Positions 32,193 to 46,390 are shown, counted from the first letter of the stretch. The stretch is DNA of 64,000 bases from Metridium senile (GCA_949775045.1 OX459103.1:6024502-6088501); one strand, 5' to 3'. Made by a program: numbers and translations. Notes: generated by a model from the letters alone, not told the origin.

Positions 32193-32786
32193 GTTTATAG
32201 TTTTTATTGATGTTTGTGAGGATAATATTTTCAGTATGCACCAATAACATTTTCCAAAAAATTGGCAATAGAAAGAGTTAAATAGAGTGAACTAAATTCG
32301 TAAAAAAATCGAATATTAATGATGTAAAATAGACACAAAAGAAAACAATGGAGTTAGAGACTACGCATTATTACAAAATCAGTGTACGTAAAATAACCAC
32401 AAAAGAAAACAATGTTATTAGAGACTAGACATTATAAGGAGCTATCTTTTGCACAATGTGTGTAGAAGTAACACTATTATCTCTCATTGTTTTCTTAGAA
32501 ATTACATGTGTAAGGATATGATATAATGTAATGTTTTTGTAAATAAACCACTTGAATCTAACAAAGAAACTGTTTTATGCCATTGTTCTTTTGGAGAGGG
32601 TGTTATGTCTTTGAATCGTTGTGGCGCTAAGACCATAGCAAATCCTCCCCCTCCCCTCCCCTCCCCTAACTAACTCGTTTGTAGACTCTTATATAACTTG
32701 CACATAAGGATTAAGTTGTTCTTTGTTGTAAATCATCATCTATTTATTTATATTTTAATAATAATCTAGGAGAATAAAGGAAAACT

Positions 32787-33205
32787 CAACATTGCTTTGG
32801 GGGCCTCCACAATGTACAGGAATTTCAGACTAGAAATCTTAAACATGATTTTTGGGCCTTTACAATGTACAGAAATTTCTGGAAACCTTAACAATGCTAT
32901 ATGGGGGTCTTTACAATGTAAAGGCATATTGGATTAAAAAACTCAACATTGATATGATGGCCTTTCCAATGTACAGGGATTTTAGACTGGAAACCTCAAC
33001 GTTGCTATGGGACCTTAACAATGTACAGAAATTTCAGTCTGGAAACCTTGCCATTGATTTTGGACTCTCCCAGTGTAAAGGCATTTTAGACTAGAAAACT
33101 CAACAATGCTATGGGGGCCTTCACAACTGTAAAGACATTTCAGACTGGAAAACTCAACATTGCTTTGGGGGCCTTTACAATGTACAGACATTTCAGACTA
33201 AACAA
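32787..33205. repeat. Tandem array, period about 53 bases, about eight units
   Basis: Units contain CTTTACAATGTACAG, AAATTTCAGACTGGAAA and CTCAACATTGCTATGGGGGC with substitutions and small indels. The overlapping open frame at 32852-33094 is repeat-derived. Confidence 0.85.
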
Positions 33206-33692
33206 GCATTTCAAATGTCAACAAAAAGATTCATAAGATTCGGTCAATGGCAAATAATTGGTCGAGTCTAAAAATCGTTTGTTTGAGTGATCGCAAACAT
33301 TGGTTGGATAAATGTTTAGCGCTCATTCCTCACCACTATATAATAGAAGTAATCCAATCCAAACACTGTGTCACTTTGATTCTAAAAATATTGACTGGAC
33401 ACAAATTTTGTCTAGATACAAGTTGGTTATTTTGGCATAAACGTAACATCTTACACCACAAAAAAATAACAAACTCATTTCTGAAAGACATCATTGAGCC
33501 CAAAACCTAGGACGCGTTATATATTAGCATATTCGGATTTGAGTGGCATGGTATGGAATAGCATAGTCGTACATAGTGGCTTCCCTTCATCGAGGCATTA
33601 GTCATGCACAAAAAGCTGATTTCTAAAGAACATGGGCAAACATGGGTCTCTGTTCCTCTAACATTCCTGACAAAAACATGCTGGGATAGACC

Positions 33693-33880
33693 AAATCGGC
33701 TAACGCGTTGCTATGTACGTTTTGGGCCCAATTGAAATCTTTTGGGAATAAGATTCTTTGTATTATGTATTTCGTGGAAAAATCATCACGTGGAAAATGT
33801 TTGGAACAAAAGTTTTTATTCACAACTAGAGGTTTTGAATTGAGTCAAAATGTACATAGCAACGCGTTAGCCGATTTTCT
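33693..33880. mobile_element. Inverted-repeat element, AAATCGGCTAACGCGTTGCT arms
   Basis: The left arm AAATCGGCTAACGCGTTGCT, then ATGTACGTTTTG, is matched almost perfectly by the right arm ending GCAACGCGTTAGCCGATTT. Weaker pairing continues inward through CAATTGAA. About 188 bp. Confidence 0.8.
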
Positions 33881-34059
33881 CTATAACATGGCTATTGAAA
33901 TGAATATGATTTCTGAATCACAAAACAGGGTTCCCCATTCCCCAAAGCTAGACGTGCTGTATAATAACGTTTGAAATATTAGGGCGTGGATAGTGTATTG
34001 ACTATGTTAAACGATTTTTAAAAAACGTATAATGACCATGTTCCATCTTCCACCTTAAC

Positions 34060-34280
34060 TACAGTGCGAATCATTAAACCGTGGGTATCCAGAAATATTT
34101 TAGAAATCGTTTATTGTTCGATGAACAACTCAGAGACAACTATATATCACCGCAAGTAGTTTGACTGATTTGTAGTATGATAAAACGTTTGTAGTTAAAG
34201 TCCCTTGTGAGTTGTTCAACGAACAATAAAGGATTTCTTAAATATGTCTGGGTGCCCACAGTTTTTCGATTCGCACTGTA
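34060..34280. mobile_element. Tc1/mariner-like MITE
   Basis: TACAGTGCGAATC at the left and its complement GATTCGCACTGTA at the right; CAGTG ends next to TA are typical of Tc1/mariner elements. The arms pair for some 85 bases, including TTTATTGTTCG, then TGAACAACTCA. 221 bp, non-autonomous. Confidence 0.8.
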
Positions 34281-34429
34281 ATTACATTCAACATGATGTA
34301 GATGTGTATTTTATTACACAATATTTACAGTGTTTTCAAAATAACTTTGAAATATTTGCTATTTATTTTATTAATAAACAATAACTATATTTAATAGTTT
34401 TTAATATTTTTTTCCAAAATGTTTTTCTG

Positions 34430-35110
34430 TCATTTTTGTACATAGTGGTGACACCGAAAGCTTGTATGCATCCTCATTTGGTGTACTGTATTTCATCGAA
34501 AACCATCCAACGTACTTATAGTTTTCCATCCATTAACTTTTATATCTTAATTAAGGCAGTAGAAAAGCTGGATTTTTTTCTTTTCTCAGAAGTCACTATT
34601 ATTTACAGCCAAGCGTATTACCCCCCGCCGAGGTGGAACACTTCAGACGAAGCGCCCAGGATTTTTAATTTTTTGTATTATTTTGAAAAGATTTGCTATC
34701 AGAAATGTCAGTTACATTGAAAAACGTATATTATTTTCAAACGTCACTATTTTCTATGATTGTATATTGTATCCAAGAAATGAAAGGGGGAAATATATAC
34801 TTTTCAACTCAAATTTTTTTGTTTTATCTCAAATGGCATTTGAATGTCATTTCCTTGCTTCCTTGTTTTGAAAAACGTTTTTTAAAATAACTACTATTTC
34901 CAACAATTAAGACGAACAACACACTTTTCAACGCTCAGAATTTTTTAAATTGTTCATCATATTCATATAATTTCCTCTCTGAAATGTTTTTCAAAAAAAG
35001 CATTTTGAAATTTAAAAATATATTTTTCTCTTCCTCTCACAGCTATCATTTTACCAACATGTCCTTTTGACATTCAAAAACGCCAGACGAAGCGCGGAGG
35101 GTTTCAATAT
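34430..35110. repeat. Degenerate repeats with CAGACGAAGCGC blocks
   Basis: CAGACGAAGCGCCCAGGATT at 34645 and CAGACGAAGCGCGGAGGGTT at 35081 are each followed by an ATTTTGAA and ATTTGCT block; a weaker relative, AACGCTCAGAATTTTTT, lies near 34929. Period about 200 bases, strongly decayed. Confidence 0.45.
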
Positions 35111-35317
35111 TTTTCAACATTTTGAAGCCATTTGCTTACAAATAGTCAATCTGAATTAGTCGGTTAAAAACCCAGAGGCGTTGCCTACGTAAAAATCGGC
35201 ACCTCAAAGGAATGTGTGCCCATTGAGGCTTGTTGTAAATACAATGATTGATTGAGGTATACTTCCTTTGACACCCACCCATCCAGTCAAAAACTCCCCA
35301 AATTACAATTTCAAAGG

Positions 35318-35800
35318 TAATGAATAGGAGCTTCATTTTGTTTTAAACCAAATTGAAATGTTTTTGTCCTCATTGAACGGGTTTTTTTTAAAGGGGTTCC
35401 CTCATCAAATAGGCTTTAAATAAAACTGTTCCCATATTTTGCGCTAAGCCACCACACTAAAAGCCTGGCTTTAAACCATTTGCTAATCAAAGGTGATGAT
35501 TTGGAGTTCCATTTTGCTATATACCGAATTGAAATGCTTTTGTCCTTATTAAACGGTTGTTTTTTAGAAAGGGGGTTTTCCTCATCAAACAGGTTTTAAA
35601 TAAAACCTTTTCCATACAGCCTGGCTTTAAACCATGTGCTAATCAAAGGTGATGATTTGGAGCTCCATTTTGGTATATACCGAATTGAAAAGAGTTTACC
35701 TCAACAAACAGGTTTTTAAAAAGGGTTTGCCCTCATCAAACAGGTTTTGAATAAGGTTTAATTTACCCAAAAACCTTCGTCCTAAACCATGTGTTCATCA
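35318..35800. repeat. Tandem array, three units of about 160-170 bases
   Basis: Units share CAAAGGTGATGATTTGGAG, TCCATTTTG, ATATACCGAATTGAAA, TTTTGTCCT, and CCTCATCAAACAGGTTTTAA. The third unit is rearranged. Confidence 0.75.
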
Positions 35801-36959
35801 ATTACGAAAGGTTTGAAAATGGATGTCTCCCAATGAGCCATGTTCAAAAAATACTGTGTTTCTTCAAGCTATCATGTCAGTTTTCAAAAAGACATTTCAC
35901 ATACTTGGCCAAATAGACAAACCCTCAACAATGAATTCGACCTCTCTCCATTCTTAATTTCCATAAAAAGGTTTCAAGGGGTTTTCCCACCACACACGTT
36001 TTTTAAAATAAAATGAGTTTCCCAATTGTGGTTGTGAAGAGAACCTTCTCATTTTAATATCCATGCCAAAATATTGAGATGAAGAGCAAACCGTAAAACG
36101 GTCACGGTAAAGCGCATTTTAACATATTTCACATCCTGCAGTGTGTTATATAAACACAATTCAACCACATATAGCCTCACCATCATCCCGGGCCATCTTC
36201 CCAACACCTATAGGAGAGGTTCCTTGCAATTGCAAGGGCAAATCCAGGGTGGTTTGGGTAACTCGCCACTCACCTTCGGAAATGAAAAAATACAAAAAAT
36301 AACGACTAAGAGCTAAAACAGACTATCTAATGCCTTTCGAGTTAACAGTTGTTCTGCATGATCTGCCACTGCATTCGTTCCATTTTTGGTGCTTCTCTAC
36401 TTTTATTTTACAAATCGGTAATACTTTCATTCAAACTTCTGATAAAATCACTTTTAAAAGAGGCTTTGCTGAATTAATTGTAATGCCAAAACATTGTATT
36501 GAGAGGCAGTTCCCGTTAGTTTGAGAAATGGACCAGTTAACCTCTTGTTTGAGTAACTATAATTTGTTGATAATAATTCGCCCTATTGATTACCCATTTA
36601 GAAAAAGAGTTTTTGCAATTAATTTAAAGCCAAAACATTGCAACAAGAGCAGAGGAAGTCCTATGATTTTGTGAATTGATTACATTGATCTCACCATTAC
36701 TTCAAAATATATTTTATTGATTCAAGCAGTATTTAAAAGATACAGTTTCATTCCTTCTTCTTTTAAACTGACTCAATCTCGGTGAAAGTTCGGTTTGATA
36801 AGTTACATGGATAACGAATTCACACATGCCATACTTTTGACTAGGATTTTGTGAGGATTTGTTTACCCCGATACAATCCTCTTGGCAAATACGATTCTTT
36901 TGCATACATTCTTTCTTGCTTCAGATTTCAAATATTTCTAAAAAAATGTTAACAAAGAA

Positions 36960-37640
36960 GATCGAATTGGTAGAACATTGAGGCAAGGGAATAAGGTCTA
37001 TCTCTCAAAGGGATTGTTCAGGGAAAACATCGAGGCAAATGAATATAGGTCTATCTCCCAAGAGGATTGTACAGGGAAACATTGAGGCAAGTGATCAATA
37101 AGGTCAATCTCCCAGGGAAAACACCGAGGCAAATGAATATAATTCTATCTCCAAAGAGGATTGTACAGGGAAAACATCGTGGCAATTGAATTTAGGTCTA
37201 TCCACCAAGAGGATTGTATTGAGAAACATTGAGGCAAGTGAATAAGGTCCATCTCCCAGGCCCAAGTGAATAGTGTTGGTAGAACATTGAGGCAAGGGAA
37301 TAAGGTCTATCTCTCAAAGGGATTGTTCAGGGAAAACATCGAGGCAAATGAATATAGGTCTATCCACCAAGAGGATTGTATTGAGAAACATTGAGGCAAG
37401 TGAATAAGGTCCATCTCCCAGGCCCAAGTGAATAGTGTTGGGAAAACATTGAGGCAAGTGAATAAGGTCTATCTACCAAGAGGATTTTATGAAGAAAACA
37501 TTGAGACATGTAAATAACTCCAACTCCCAAAAGGGGTTGTATATAGTGAAAACATTGAGACAAGTGAATAGGGTCATCCGTCCTTACTCACCTGCCTCAA
37601 TGTTTTCCCAATACAATCCTTTGAGAGATAGGGCTTATAG
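36960..37640. repeat. Tandem array, period about 60 bases, with higher-order duplication and one inverted unit
   Basis: Units contain AACATTGAGGCAAGTGAATA, AGGTCTATCTCCCAAGAGGA and TTGTACAGGGAAA. A block from TTGGTAGAACATTGAGGCAA is repeated about 310 bases on (36967 and 37277). At about 37584-37630 a unit runs in the opposite direction (CCTGCCTCAATGTTTTCCCA, then ATACAATCCTTTGAGAGATA). Repeat-derived open frames are not genes. Confidence 0.85.
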
Positions 37641-37759
37641 AGAAACACTCAAAATGCTGAGACAACCGAATAAGGTTAATATCACCGAAAAAGTTTTATA
37701 TTGAGAACATTGAGGAACGCTTATAGATAAAAATCCATGTTCAAAAAGGATTGTATTGG

Positions 37760-39900
37760 AAAATCCTTGAGGAGAGCAGTTTCAAAGTCTAACCATAGTC
37801 GTTTAAGAATGTCTTGCTTCGGCGAACGTCGGAACTTATCCGGTATCCCAACGAGAGGCTCAGTAGAACCGACTGCAGGATCTATTCAAAACAAACATAC
37901 AAACATCAATTTTTTGGTAAATGTTAAGCCTCATAACATGTCAATTTATTATCTTTTAAAGTAATATAATTATTTGCAATATAAAATTTTAAAAAGTATT
38001 TTTTGAAAGAAGAAGTAGCCATTCAAAAAATTTCAAAATTGATAAATATTTTTACTAAGAATACTTATTTGCCGTATATGTTTTTTAAACAACAACATGC
38101 AATTGCTATTTGGTATCAAAGATAATTATACCTTATTCTAGATTATTCAGTCATTTGGAATTTTTAAATACTTCTTTCAGTTGATTGAGTTGGAGACGTA
38201 ATAATCCGGAAGTGTCGGATTTGCAATTTGGTAATTCTACCATCATCATACCCAAACAGAATTCTACTACAGTATTACCACAATAAAAAAAGCTACGTTA
38301 ATTTGTTGGAATAAAAAAGATCACAACGTTAAATTTTAGAGGTCCAACATGATGTAGATCTGAGTATTCTTATCATTCAAACACCACTAGGACCATTAGA
38401 ATCGACTGACAAAACAGGATTCAATATTTGCAGAGTAGTAACAAGGTAAATTGGATTCCGCTAGTTTTGGAATCAGATTTTGAGCCTTGGTATCAGAATC
38501 ACGGTGCTCTAGACCAAGATCACTGGGATTTTAGACAGAATCAGATATCAGAGCTATCAGGTTTTTCAGGAGATCAACTGCAATAATCACTTTTCCATAC
38601 ACTTCATTACTTCCCTGATTTCCTGGAGGCCAGAAACAAACATGGACGGAGGAAAAAAATAAAAACATAAAGAAAGAGACTTAAAAATAGAACTTAAAAA
38701 AGGAAAGCAAGAAGCAAGAAAGAATACAACTAAATATTATTAAACTCTATTCGATCATCGTTCAGCTGTTACTCAAAGAAACGACGAGTTTTCAACTGAT
38801 TTTGACAGACAGAAATACTGTCTATTGTTTATGTTGTAGGCTGTGTTATTTTGGTCTCCATTGTTTTACCGCTGTTTTCAAATGTGGGCTTTTCTTAAAG
38901 TTCCTTTTCTAGTGAACGTATTGTTTTCATTAGGTACTAAACGTTGTTTACCCAATTGACCAAAATAGTTAAACTATTTAATTGACTATGATAAAAGTTT
39001 GATTTGTTTAACCCTAAAGTTGGCCAGTTTTCCATGGATTTCGTCACCGATAACGATTAGTAATTTGGATGGCCTATATAGTATTATTATTTAATATGCA
39101 GCACGCCCCCCTTTTAAGAGGGAAAGAATCCTTAACAAAAAAGTGAGAGCATTTCTCACATGCATATTGTGAACGAGCTTAATTGATGCTCCGAGATGTA
39201 AGTGTCCAAATAAACTTATTTTCTTACAATTGTTCAGCTTCGCCTGAAATCTGGTTTAATTGAAGTGCTGCGCATTTCTAGGCTTGTGCCACAGTTTACG
39301 CTCTCTGCCATATAAGGTGGAAGTTTTTAGCTTAGTAACCTTTTCAACACTTTTTTTTCTCGTCATCAATAATTTCGGTTCTTCACCAAGGAAGCTAGTT
39401 CGATTTGATAAGGTCTCCAAATTTGTATGGCTGGTAATATATTTAGTATGCTGTACGCCCTTCCTGTCGTCAATAATTCGCTCCCGAGAAACTTGTTTTT
39501 GACCTGGTACATAAACCCGAAGCGGCAGCTAGCTTGTGCAAAGGAGAAGGTCAAAGAAGAATATGCATGTCCTGTAAAACTAGCACTTTTTATGAGATTC
39601 TGCTCCCAAGCAAGTGATAAAAAAACAACAACGAAAAAACGTTGTTATATTTGTTGACCAAAAATGCTTTATTCCTTTGAGATTCATATTATCCCGATCC
39701 AAAGAAAGTACTATTAAATCGTTCTTTTAAAAATAAATAAAAAACAAATACAAGTTTATAACCTTTATTCCCAAAATGTTTTGATCCCTCGAATATCCAA
39801 ATTGTTCCGATAACAAGTACAAATAATCTCCAATCCAGAGTATCAAAGACATTTTGATTAATTCTAGATCTCAAATATCCTTCACCACGACTTTGAGCTA
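37760..39900. other. Gene-free spacer
   Basis: No exon, RNA gene or clear repeat is supported. The open frames are short and lack family motifs. Confidence 0.45.
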
Positions 39901-39904
39901 CTTT

Positions 39905-40450
39905 TGGCAAACAAGAAGGCACATTTTATATTTTTAATCCCAAAAACGTCTTCTTCGATCAATAAATATATAGCTCTAAGCTCTCCGCGTTCTCTTAAAA
40001 ATGATCGCTAATCTGGAAAATTAGATCCCAGTGCTTAAAAAACAGCATTGAAGTCTTCCAAAAACAAAATGAAAAACAAACAAGAAGGCACATTTTGTAT
40101 TTTAATTCCCAAAAATGTCTTCATCCCTCGATCAATATGGCTCTGAGCTCTCCGCGTTCTCCGGCTCACAAGTGATCTCTAATCTGGAAAATCAGATCCC
40201 AGCACTCAAACACACAACACTCGAGATTATCACGAGTTTGCACTATCTATTTCACAGCATTCAGCGGAGTTCTCTGTCGTCCCGCTGTCAGGATAAAATC
40301 ACTGTATTTGTGGGAACTTTACAACAAGTATTTGGACTATCAATTTCACAGTATTGGAGTTCTCTGTAAAGTCTGGACTATCCATTTCACAGCATTCAGT
40401 GGAGTTCTCTGTCCCGCTATCAGGGATGAAACCAATGTTATGTGTTGTTG
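39905..40450. repeat. Degenerate tandem duplications
   Basis: A block with AACAAGAAGGCACATTTT, CTCTCCGCGTTCTC and AATCTGGAAAAT-AGATCCCAG occurs twice, about 172 bases apart. Then ATTTCACAGCATTCAG-GGAGTTCTCTGT occurs two to three times near 40250, 40345 and 40390. The open frame at 40115-40369 lies across these repeats. Confidence 0.65.
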
Positions 40451-40459
40451 GGAATATAC

Positions 40460-43400
40460 ACCAGTCAACACAATAATTCCAAAAAAAATAAATAATTACA
40501 CTCAAAGACGAAATATACCACTTCACTTCCAAAACACTCAGAAACGTTTCCTGTTAATTCCAGAAATTCTCATGTTTCTAAATTTCTACGTAACAATACT
40601 TTTTACAGTTGTAAGTATTAATTAAAATATAGGATTTAATTTTATTTTAGAGGGTAGTTATAGAGGGTAGTTATAGAGTACATCATTCAGTGCTCCAACA
40701 CTGGCTTTCTTGACTTAACTTATAATACTTTTTTATAATGGCCCAAAATAAATAGAGGATTTGATTTTAGAAGTCCATCTTGAGTAGAGAAAAAGGACAC
40801 ATTGAAATATTGAGAAAGATCAGAGTCAGGCAATTTTATGTAAAATTATTCCATATTATATTATTTCCATAATTAACATTGATCTATCTTTCCTTTGTCT
40901 CCCAAAATAGCTTTTTCATTTTTATTTTCAAATAAGATAGTCAACTACAGTTTCAGGGACTATGATTCTGGGACCTCTCAGATACCGTGTACAATGTAAA
41001 TTTGTAACGGTCAATTATTGATTTGTTTCCCAAAATGGAATAAAACTTTTAAGTTTTGAAATTCTACGATCTCTCCAAACCCAATACAAACCACTCGTTA
41101 TTTTAATGAGAGTGGAATTATAATATTGTTGAGATATTTATAATGTTTATTTTAGCGTCCAGAACTTAACAACTTCCCAATGAAGAATTTTGGATTTGGA
41201 CTATTGGTACTACCTACTCTTGTGAAAAATCAGAGCACTTCAAAATGGGACTTAGTGAAGAGGATCTACTCATCTAACTGGTCGGTCGAGGGCTGTAGAA
41301 TCTGATAACTTGATATATTTGAAAACGGGATAATTTCAGATTTCTATTTTAAACCCTCATCCACTGCAAAGGGATGATTTCGATGTCTGTACTAAACCAT
41401 CCTTCATTTCTGAAACCTTGTATTTTGAAAGATTTGGGCACAAATTAACTTAAACCAAGAAATATTTCTAAATAGAATGCTTTCAGAATTAAAATTCCAA
41501 ACTGACCCACATAATACGTTCAAAAACCTAGTATATATAGAACTGAATTTGTTTGGGATTCGGGCGGCAGGCATTCATTGTTCTCCCACCCGTATTATGC
41601 ACAGCCTAATGACAGAGAATTGAAAATACCCTGCTGTGACCCCTGAAATTACTTTCACAATAAAGGTTCTAGAATCTTTGATCAACGTATGTTCGATTGT
41701 AGAACACAAATTCTGGAGATGTAGTATAAGTTGTTTTGGAAATAAAATTGCTGGCAATTGATGTTATGTGTTTGGGTATTATTTTGATTTGGAACTGTAT
41801 CGTGAAAATAGTTTTCATAACGCTCCTCATTGTTGTTAATATAAACATATACAACTCCGAGGCCTATTGTTGAAGATATCTATGATGTCTTTACAGCACC
41901 GTGTTCCTCCACAGTCATCACAGCAATAAAATCACTAAAATACCACAGGATTAACACAGATCGCTTTAAAACAAACGTGATACTGTGGCATACATTTTTG
42001 GGTCCAATAAATGGTCAATTATAGTAAATCTTTATAATTTTGAAAGACTCAAGTTTGTTTTGCATGAATATTGTTATTTAATTTGTGAGATTGAGAGGAT
42101 ATGTTTTTTTCTCAGACTGGGAAATATGTCATGTATTTTATGTCATGTTTTTTTGTAACGAAACCGGGATTAAAAACCAAAAAAAGATGTGTTATTTATT
42201 TAAAAAAACTTATACTTGTTAGTTATAAGTTCAGGAATATTATTATTTCAACTGTTAGAAAGAATCGTTTTTAAAATCTTTCTTGTTATAATTCAATTTA
42301 GATATTTTGTACAAATCTCAAAAAACCCTCCTTGCTAGCTTTGATATCTAAAACAAATTCCTTTTGAAGAAGTGTCATCTCTTCATATATATAAGAATTC
42401 TATAATCCTTCTATATAAGAAGGAACCAACATATTTAGCACCTCTTTAAACAGGAAATAAAATGTATTCAGCATCTTCCTTTCTTAAGAGAAGACATTTA
42501 CTTTCCATGAACTTCAAAGAGCTTAAAAGAACTTTGCTGATTTGAATTGAATTTTGTATTGTTTACTATTATCTTCATTCATGTATACAGAAAATGTCTT
42601 TCAGACTGTCAGCATTTCGCCTCTTGAATGTTATATGTTATGTAATGTCATTTACCTACTTCCCAATCAAGAAAAATGGTTTAGAAATATTAAAAAAACC
42701 ATGTGTCATTTGAATTAATTCTCAATTCCGCTTTCAAAGGGTGAAGCTTTTTTGGAAGGACACAATTTGGATTTTTTGGGTAAGGTTCGAGTGAAGACCA
42801 TATAGTGGTTTTGCATTAAATGTGTTTTATTGATGCCATTTTAAGATTGCTGATAGACAAAGTAGTCACGATCGTTTTCATCTTTATTTGTAAATCATCC
42901 CACTGAGGGCTTATTCAGAAGTAAAGTTATAAACATCAGGAGGAAGAAAAAATCTTAAAAAAAGTATAAAAAATGTTAAAAAGCTCAAATAAAAAAAAGG
43001 TGAAAAGACGTTGCCGCCATTTTGCGTCCAGGTCATTTATATTTACTCAATGCAACCACATGGGCTTATTTTATCAATATGACTGTAATTTTAACATCAA
43101 AATAATTATTTTATTATCAACATCGAAAGAATCAAACGAAAACAAACTTCATGTCGACTTTGGTTTGGAGATAATGTCTGACAAACCAAAAATCAGCTTC
43201 TCCTGTTAGTTGAACCCGAACGATAGCTGAACTAAATCCAAATTTTGCAGTCTAAACTGTTTCTAATCAAAGTTAAAATGAACTCAAAACGAGTGTTGGA
43301 AAGAACGACTTTATTTACCAAATCTTGGACAAAACAAACAGCATTTTCTCTCACAACAATATTTACCGGCAGACCACAAACCGTCTATGTATAACCGTAG

Positions 43401-46390
43401 CCAATGTACAGTTATAAATTTTGAGGAACAACAACTGTGGTGTGTATTAAAAGAAATCTCGAGTGTCGGCCTTTGAAAAACGTGCTGACAATTTCAGTGG
43501 TTTTTCACATCACTTTTCAAGTCCCACAATGATTATTAGATTGGAAAACTGCACTTTTGAATCAATTCATCTTGGCTCATACCGGCATACGTACAAATGC
43601 TCCGTTCACTAAAAAAATCTTGAAATATCATTCCTCATGTAATAGCTTAAACAAATCTTGGAAATTTTCCTAACCAGTGTTTATCTATAAGCATTTTCCC
43701 TTACAAAACATTATAAATCTGCATTCATATATGTGCTCGAAATACTAAAAACGTACTATACTAAGACATTGAAAAATTCCAAAAAACCAAGTTAAAGATT
43801 TCCAGTATATAAAATATCATTTCAATCGATGTTTTTATCTTCAATTAAGTTATGTCAAATAAAACGCCAAATCGTCATACTGATAAAGCGGCGTAGTGTC
43901 AATATATATACTTGTTTGTGTATATTTTTCTCACCACTAGTCAATAATGTCTTGCGGAATTTTTCGTGCCTTGTTTCATAGTATCTCTGGTGTGTAATAT
44001 GAGCAGAACCATTGTTAAAACGACGGTTTTGGAGTTTGATACCAATCTGGCCTAATTTCGCTGCGGACAGCTGGCTTGACGTTTTAAAAATAAGAACTGG
44101 ATCTCAGTATCAGCTACGTTCTGAAGCAAGGAGAAGTTCATTACACTAGAAAATTGGTCATTGAGATCACCAAATTCTACCCCCGTTTCCCCTGTAATTT
44201 TTCGGAATCGCACCTACCTCAATTTTATTCCACTGTCCTTTTTGGTTATTGTGGATCGGAGCTGTTACAATGCGGATATATGATCTGATCCATAGTGTTG
44301 TCTATAATAAACCAAGGCTGTCTGCTAAGTTAACCAAGACCATGTATTAAGATTTTCATCTTGATTCTAGGTCACCCAGCTGACAAGCGATTCCCATACA
44401 CGATTTTTTGGGAACAGTTTTTTGTCAAAGTATTTCTCGTGTGTTAACAATGTGTGTTCACCTTTTCCCGCTTTTCTTGCGCATATTGAGTTTTGATTGC
44501 GACCCGGTGAGGCGCGACTAACCATCAATAAAACCAAGCTCGATATTTCCGAAGGCGTAATCTTTGAGGATGAAATCGGCTTTAGTTTGAATTTTCATTA
44601 GGGTGTTCGATATTAGAACAATAGTTATATATCACGAAAGTACACACGAGGTTTGTCTGGTAGACGTGGCCCTAGCTAGACAACCCAGTCCTCATCTGAA
44701 GGCCCCAAGAAATGTAAACAGAGTTATGGAATACTAACAAAGTAGTCAACATTTGTAACGACCCAATTTATTGATGCCACCCAACCTCTAAACATAACTG
44801 CGGACTTTACTCTTTGTGAATATCGGAACAACCCTTGCTTGAAAGGCTTATATGAAGTGGGATTGTTTAGGCCCAAATTAAGCTGTTCACCCTGTGGTCA
44901 AGATCGTCCAGTCGGGGTCCTTACATTGTTTTCTCTCTTTTGAAAGCGCACAGAGGTGGTGCTGAATGCTATGAATTTTGTACATGACTCGTGGCCGGAA
45001 CTATACAACTACCAAACTACTGCGCGGAAATAGCTCTTCGAAAATTCAGACGGAGTAATTGCTAATTGCGTTAACTTCACATAAAAAAAAAAATGCGGAA
45101 TGATCGAAGTGTGGTTGCGATGGCCCAGCTTCTTTCCTCCGAGGCTATTGAGAATCGCCGTATGGATGGTATATTCTATGCACAGTATATGCTACAACCC
45201 ATAGAATTTTTTTAAAATATTGATAAACTAGAACAAAAGACGAACGATGGACGACGACTTGGACGAAAACAAGCCGTCTTGATGTCGCTTGACAACGCTC
45301 TCGCTACTTATTCAATATTTAAATTCGCGGTCGGCAGAGAAAGCGATCAATATCTCTAGTGGGTGAACCTTTTCCGTGAATCATTAAATGTGACTAGTAT
45401 TTATTCATAACTTTCAGTGATCGACAAAAAGTGTGTAAATTAACCGACAAGGGTCTGAAACACACGAAATTGGCATTTTTATTGGCAGTAATTTACTTCC
45501 AGTGATAAAGATTTGCTTGGTATCTGTGTTCGAGTGAAATAAATCATGTACTGCAGCTGCCATGATTCGGCAAAGTACCTCTGAGTGTCTTACTCAACTT
45601 TTCACACATTTTAACAGCATTTTAAATGAACGTTTACGCAGTGTCAAAACACACGAAGTAAAATAATCCTCACCTTATTTATAAATACAGATTTGAGGTC
45701 AATACTAGGTGCGCAATACCAAGATTTTGCCGCAAAACGGTTACTGGGAAATTCAGTGCTTTGTAACACGTGTCCACTGTGTTTAATTTGTGCAATAAGC
45801 TTCCTTCTTATCAGAGCAAAATGCCCCAGGATATATAAGTGAATTGAACGTAGTAAAAAAACTCCGAATCCTTTGTTTATGCCGACTTGAATTGGCAGGA
45901 ACGTGCGATCTATATTTGAAAGCAATGAACCTTGCTGTCTTCTTCTAATACACGCTATCAGAACCTGTGAAGGAATGTCCCTATTCTCACACGTCGGTAA
46001 ATAATGCCATGTTCAATCTTGCCAGGAAGATAGTACAAACAAAGTGCCAATTTGGTGTTGAGTTTATATAGCTGAATTGCTTAATAGACTTGTGCTATTT
46101 AGATCACGAGTAGAGGGAAATTATCCTGGAACTGCTAATCGAGGCGATTTAGCTAAGATCTTGAAACAATACAACTTTAAGATGCCTAATTCAATGACAC
46201 CAACTCGGGCATAAGTTTTTGAAACGCCACGGGAATATTGAACAAATCTAATTTTGGAAATTTCTGGGCCACTTGCATCTTTAAATACACTATAATTTCA
46301 TTGGGAAGATTCTCGTTTGAATTAAACGCCATGGGAACTTGGATTTGAAGCGGGAATATATTTGTGGGTATTGCCCAGCCACATTTGATG
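40460..46390. other. Gene-free spacer
   Basis: About 6 kb of AT-rich DNA in which I could support no exon, RNA gene or family of repeats. A homology or RNA-based search might still find short exons. Confidence 0.4.

Noticed and set aside
36960..37640. CRISPR-like spaced repeat (also considered for 32787-33205 and 51009-51360)
   Set aside because: The genome is eukaryotic, the repeats are imperfect and the links between them are related to each other, as in tandem arrays.
40115..40369. 84-residue frame starting MSSSLDQYGSELSAFSG
   Set aside because: It looks protein-like at first, but its DNA is part of a degenerate tandem duplication whose other copy has stops in the same frame, and no family is recognised.
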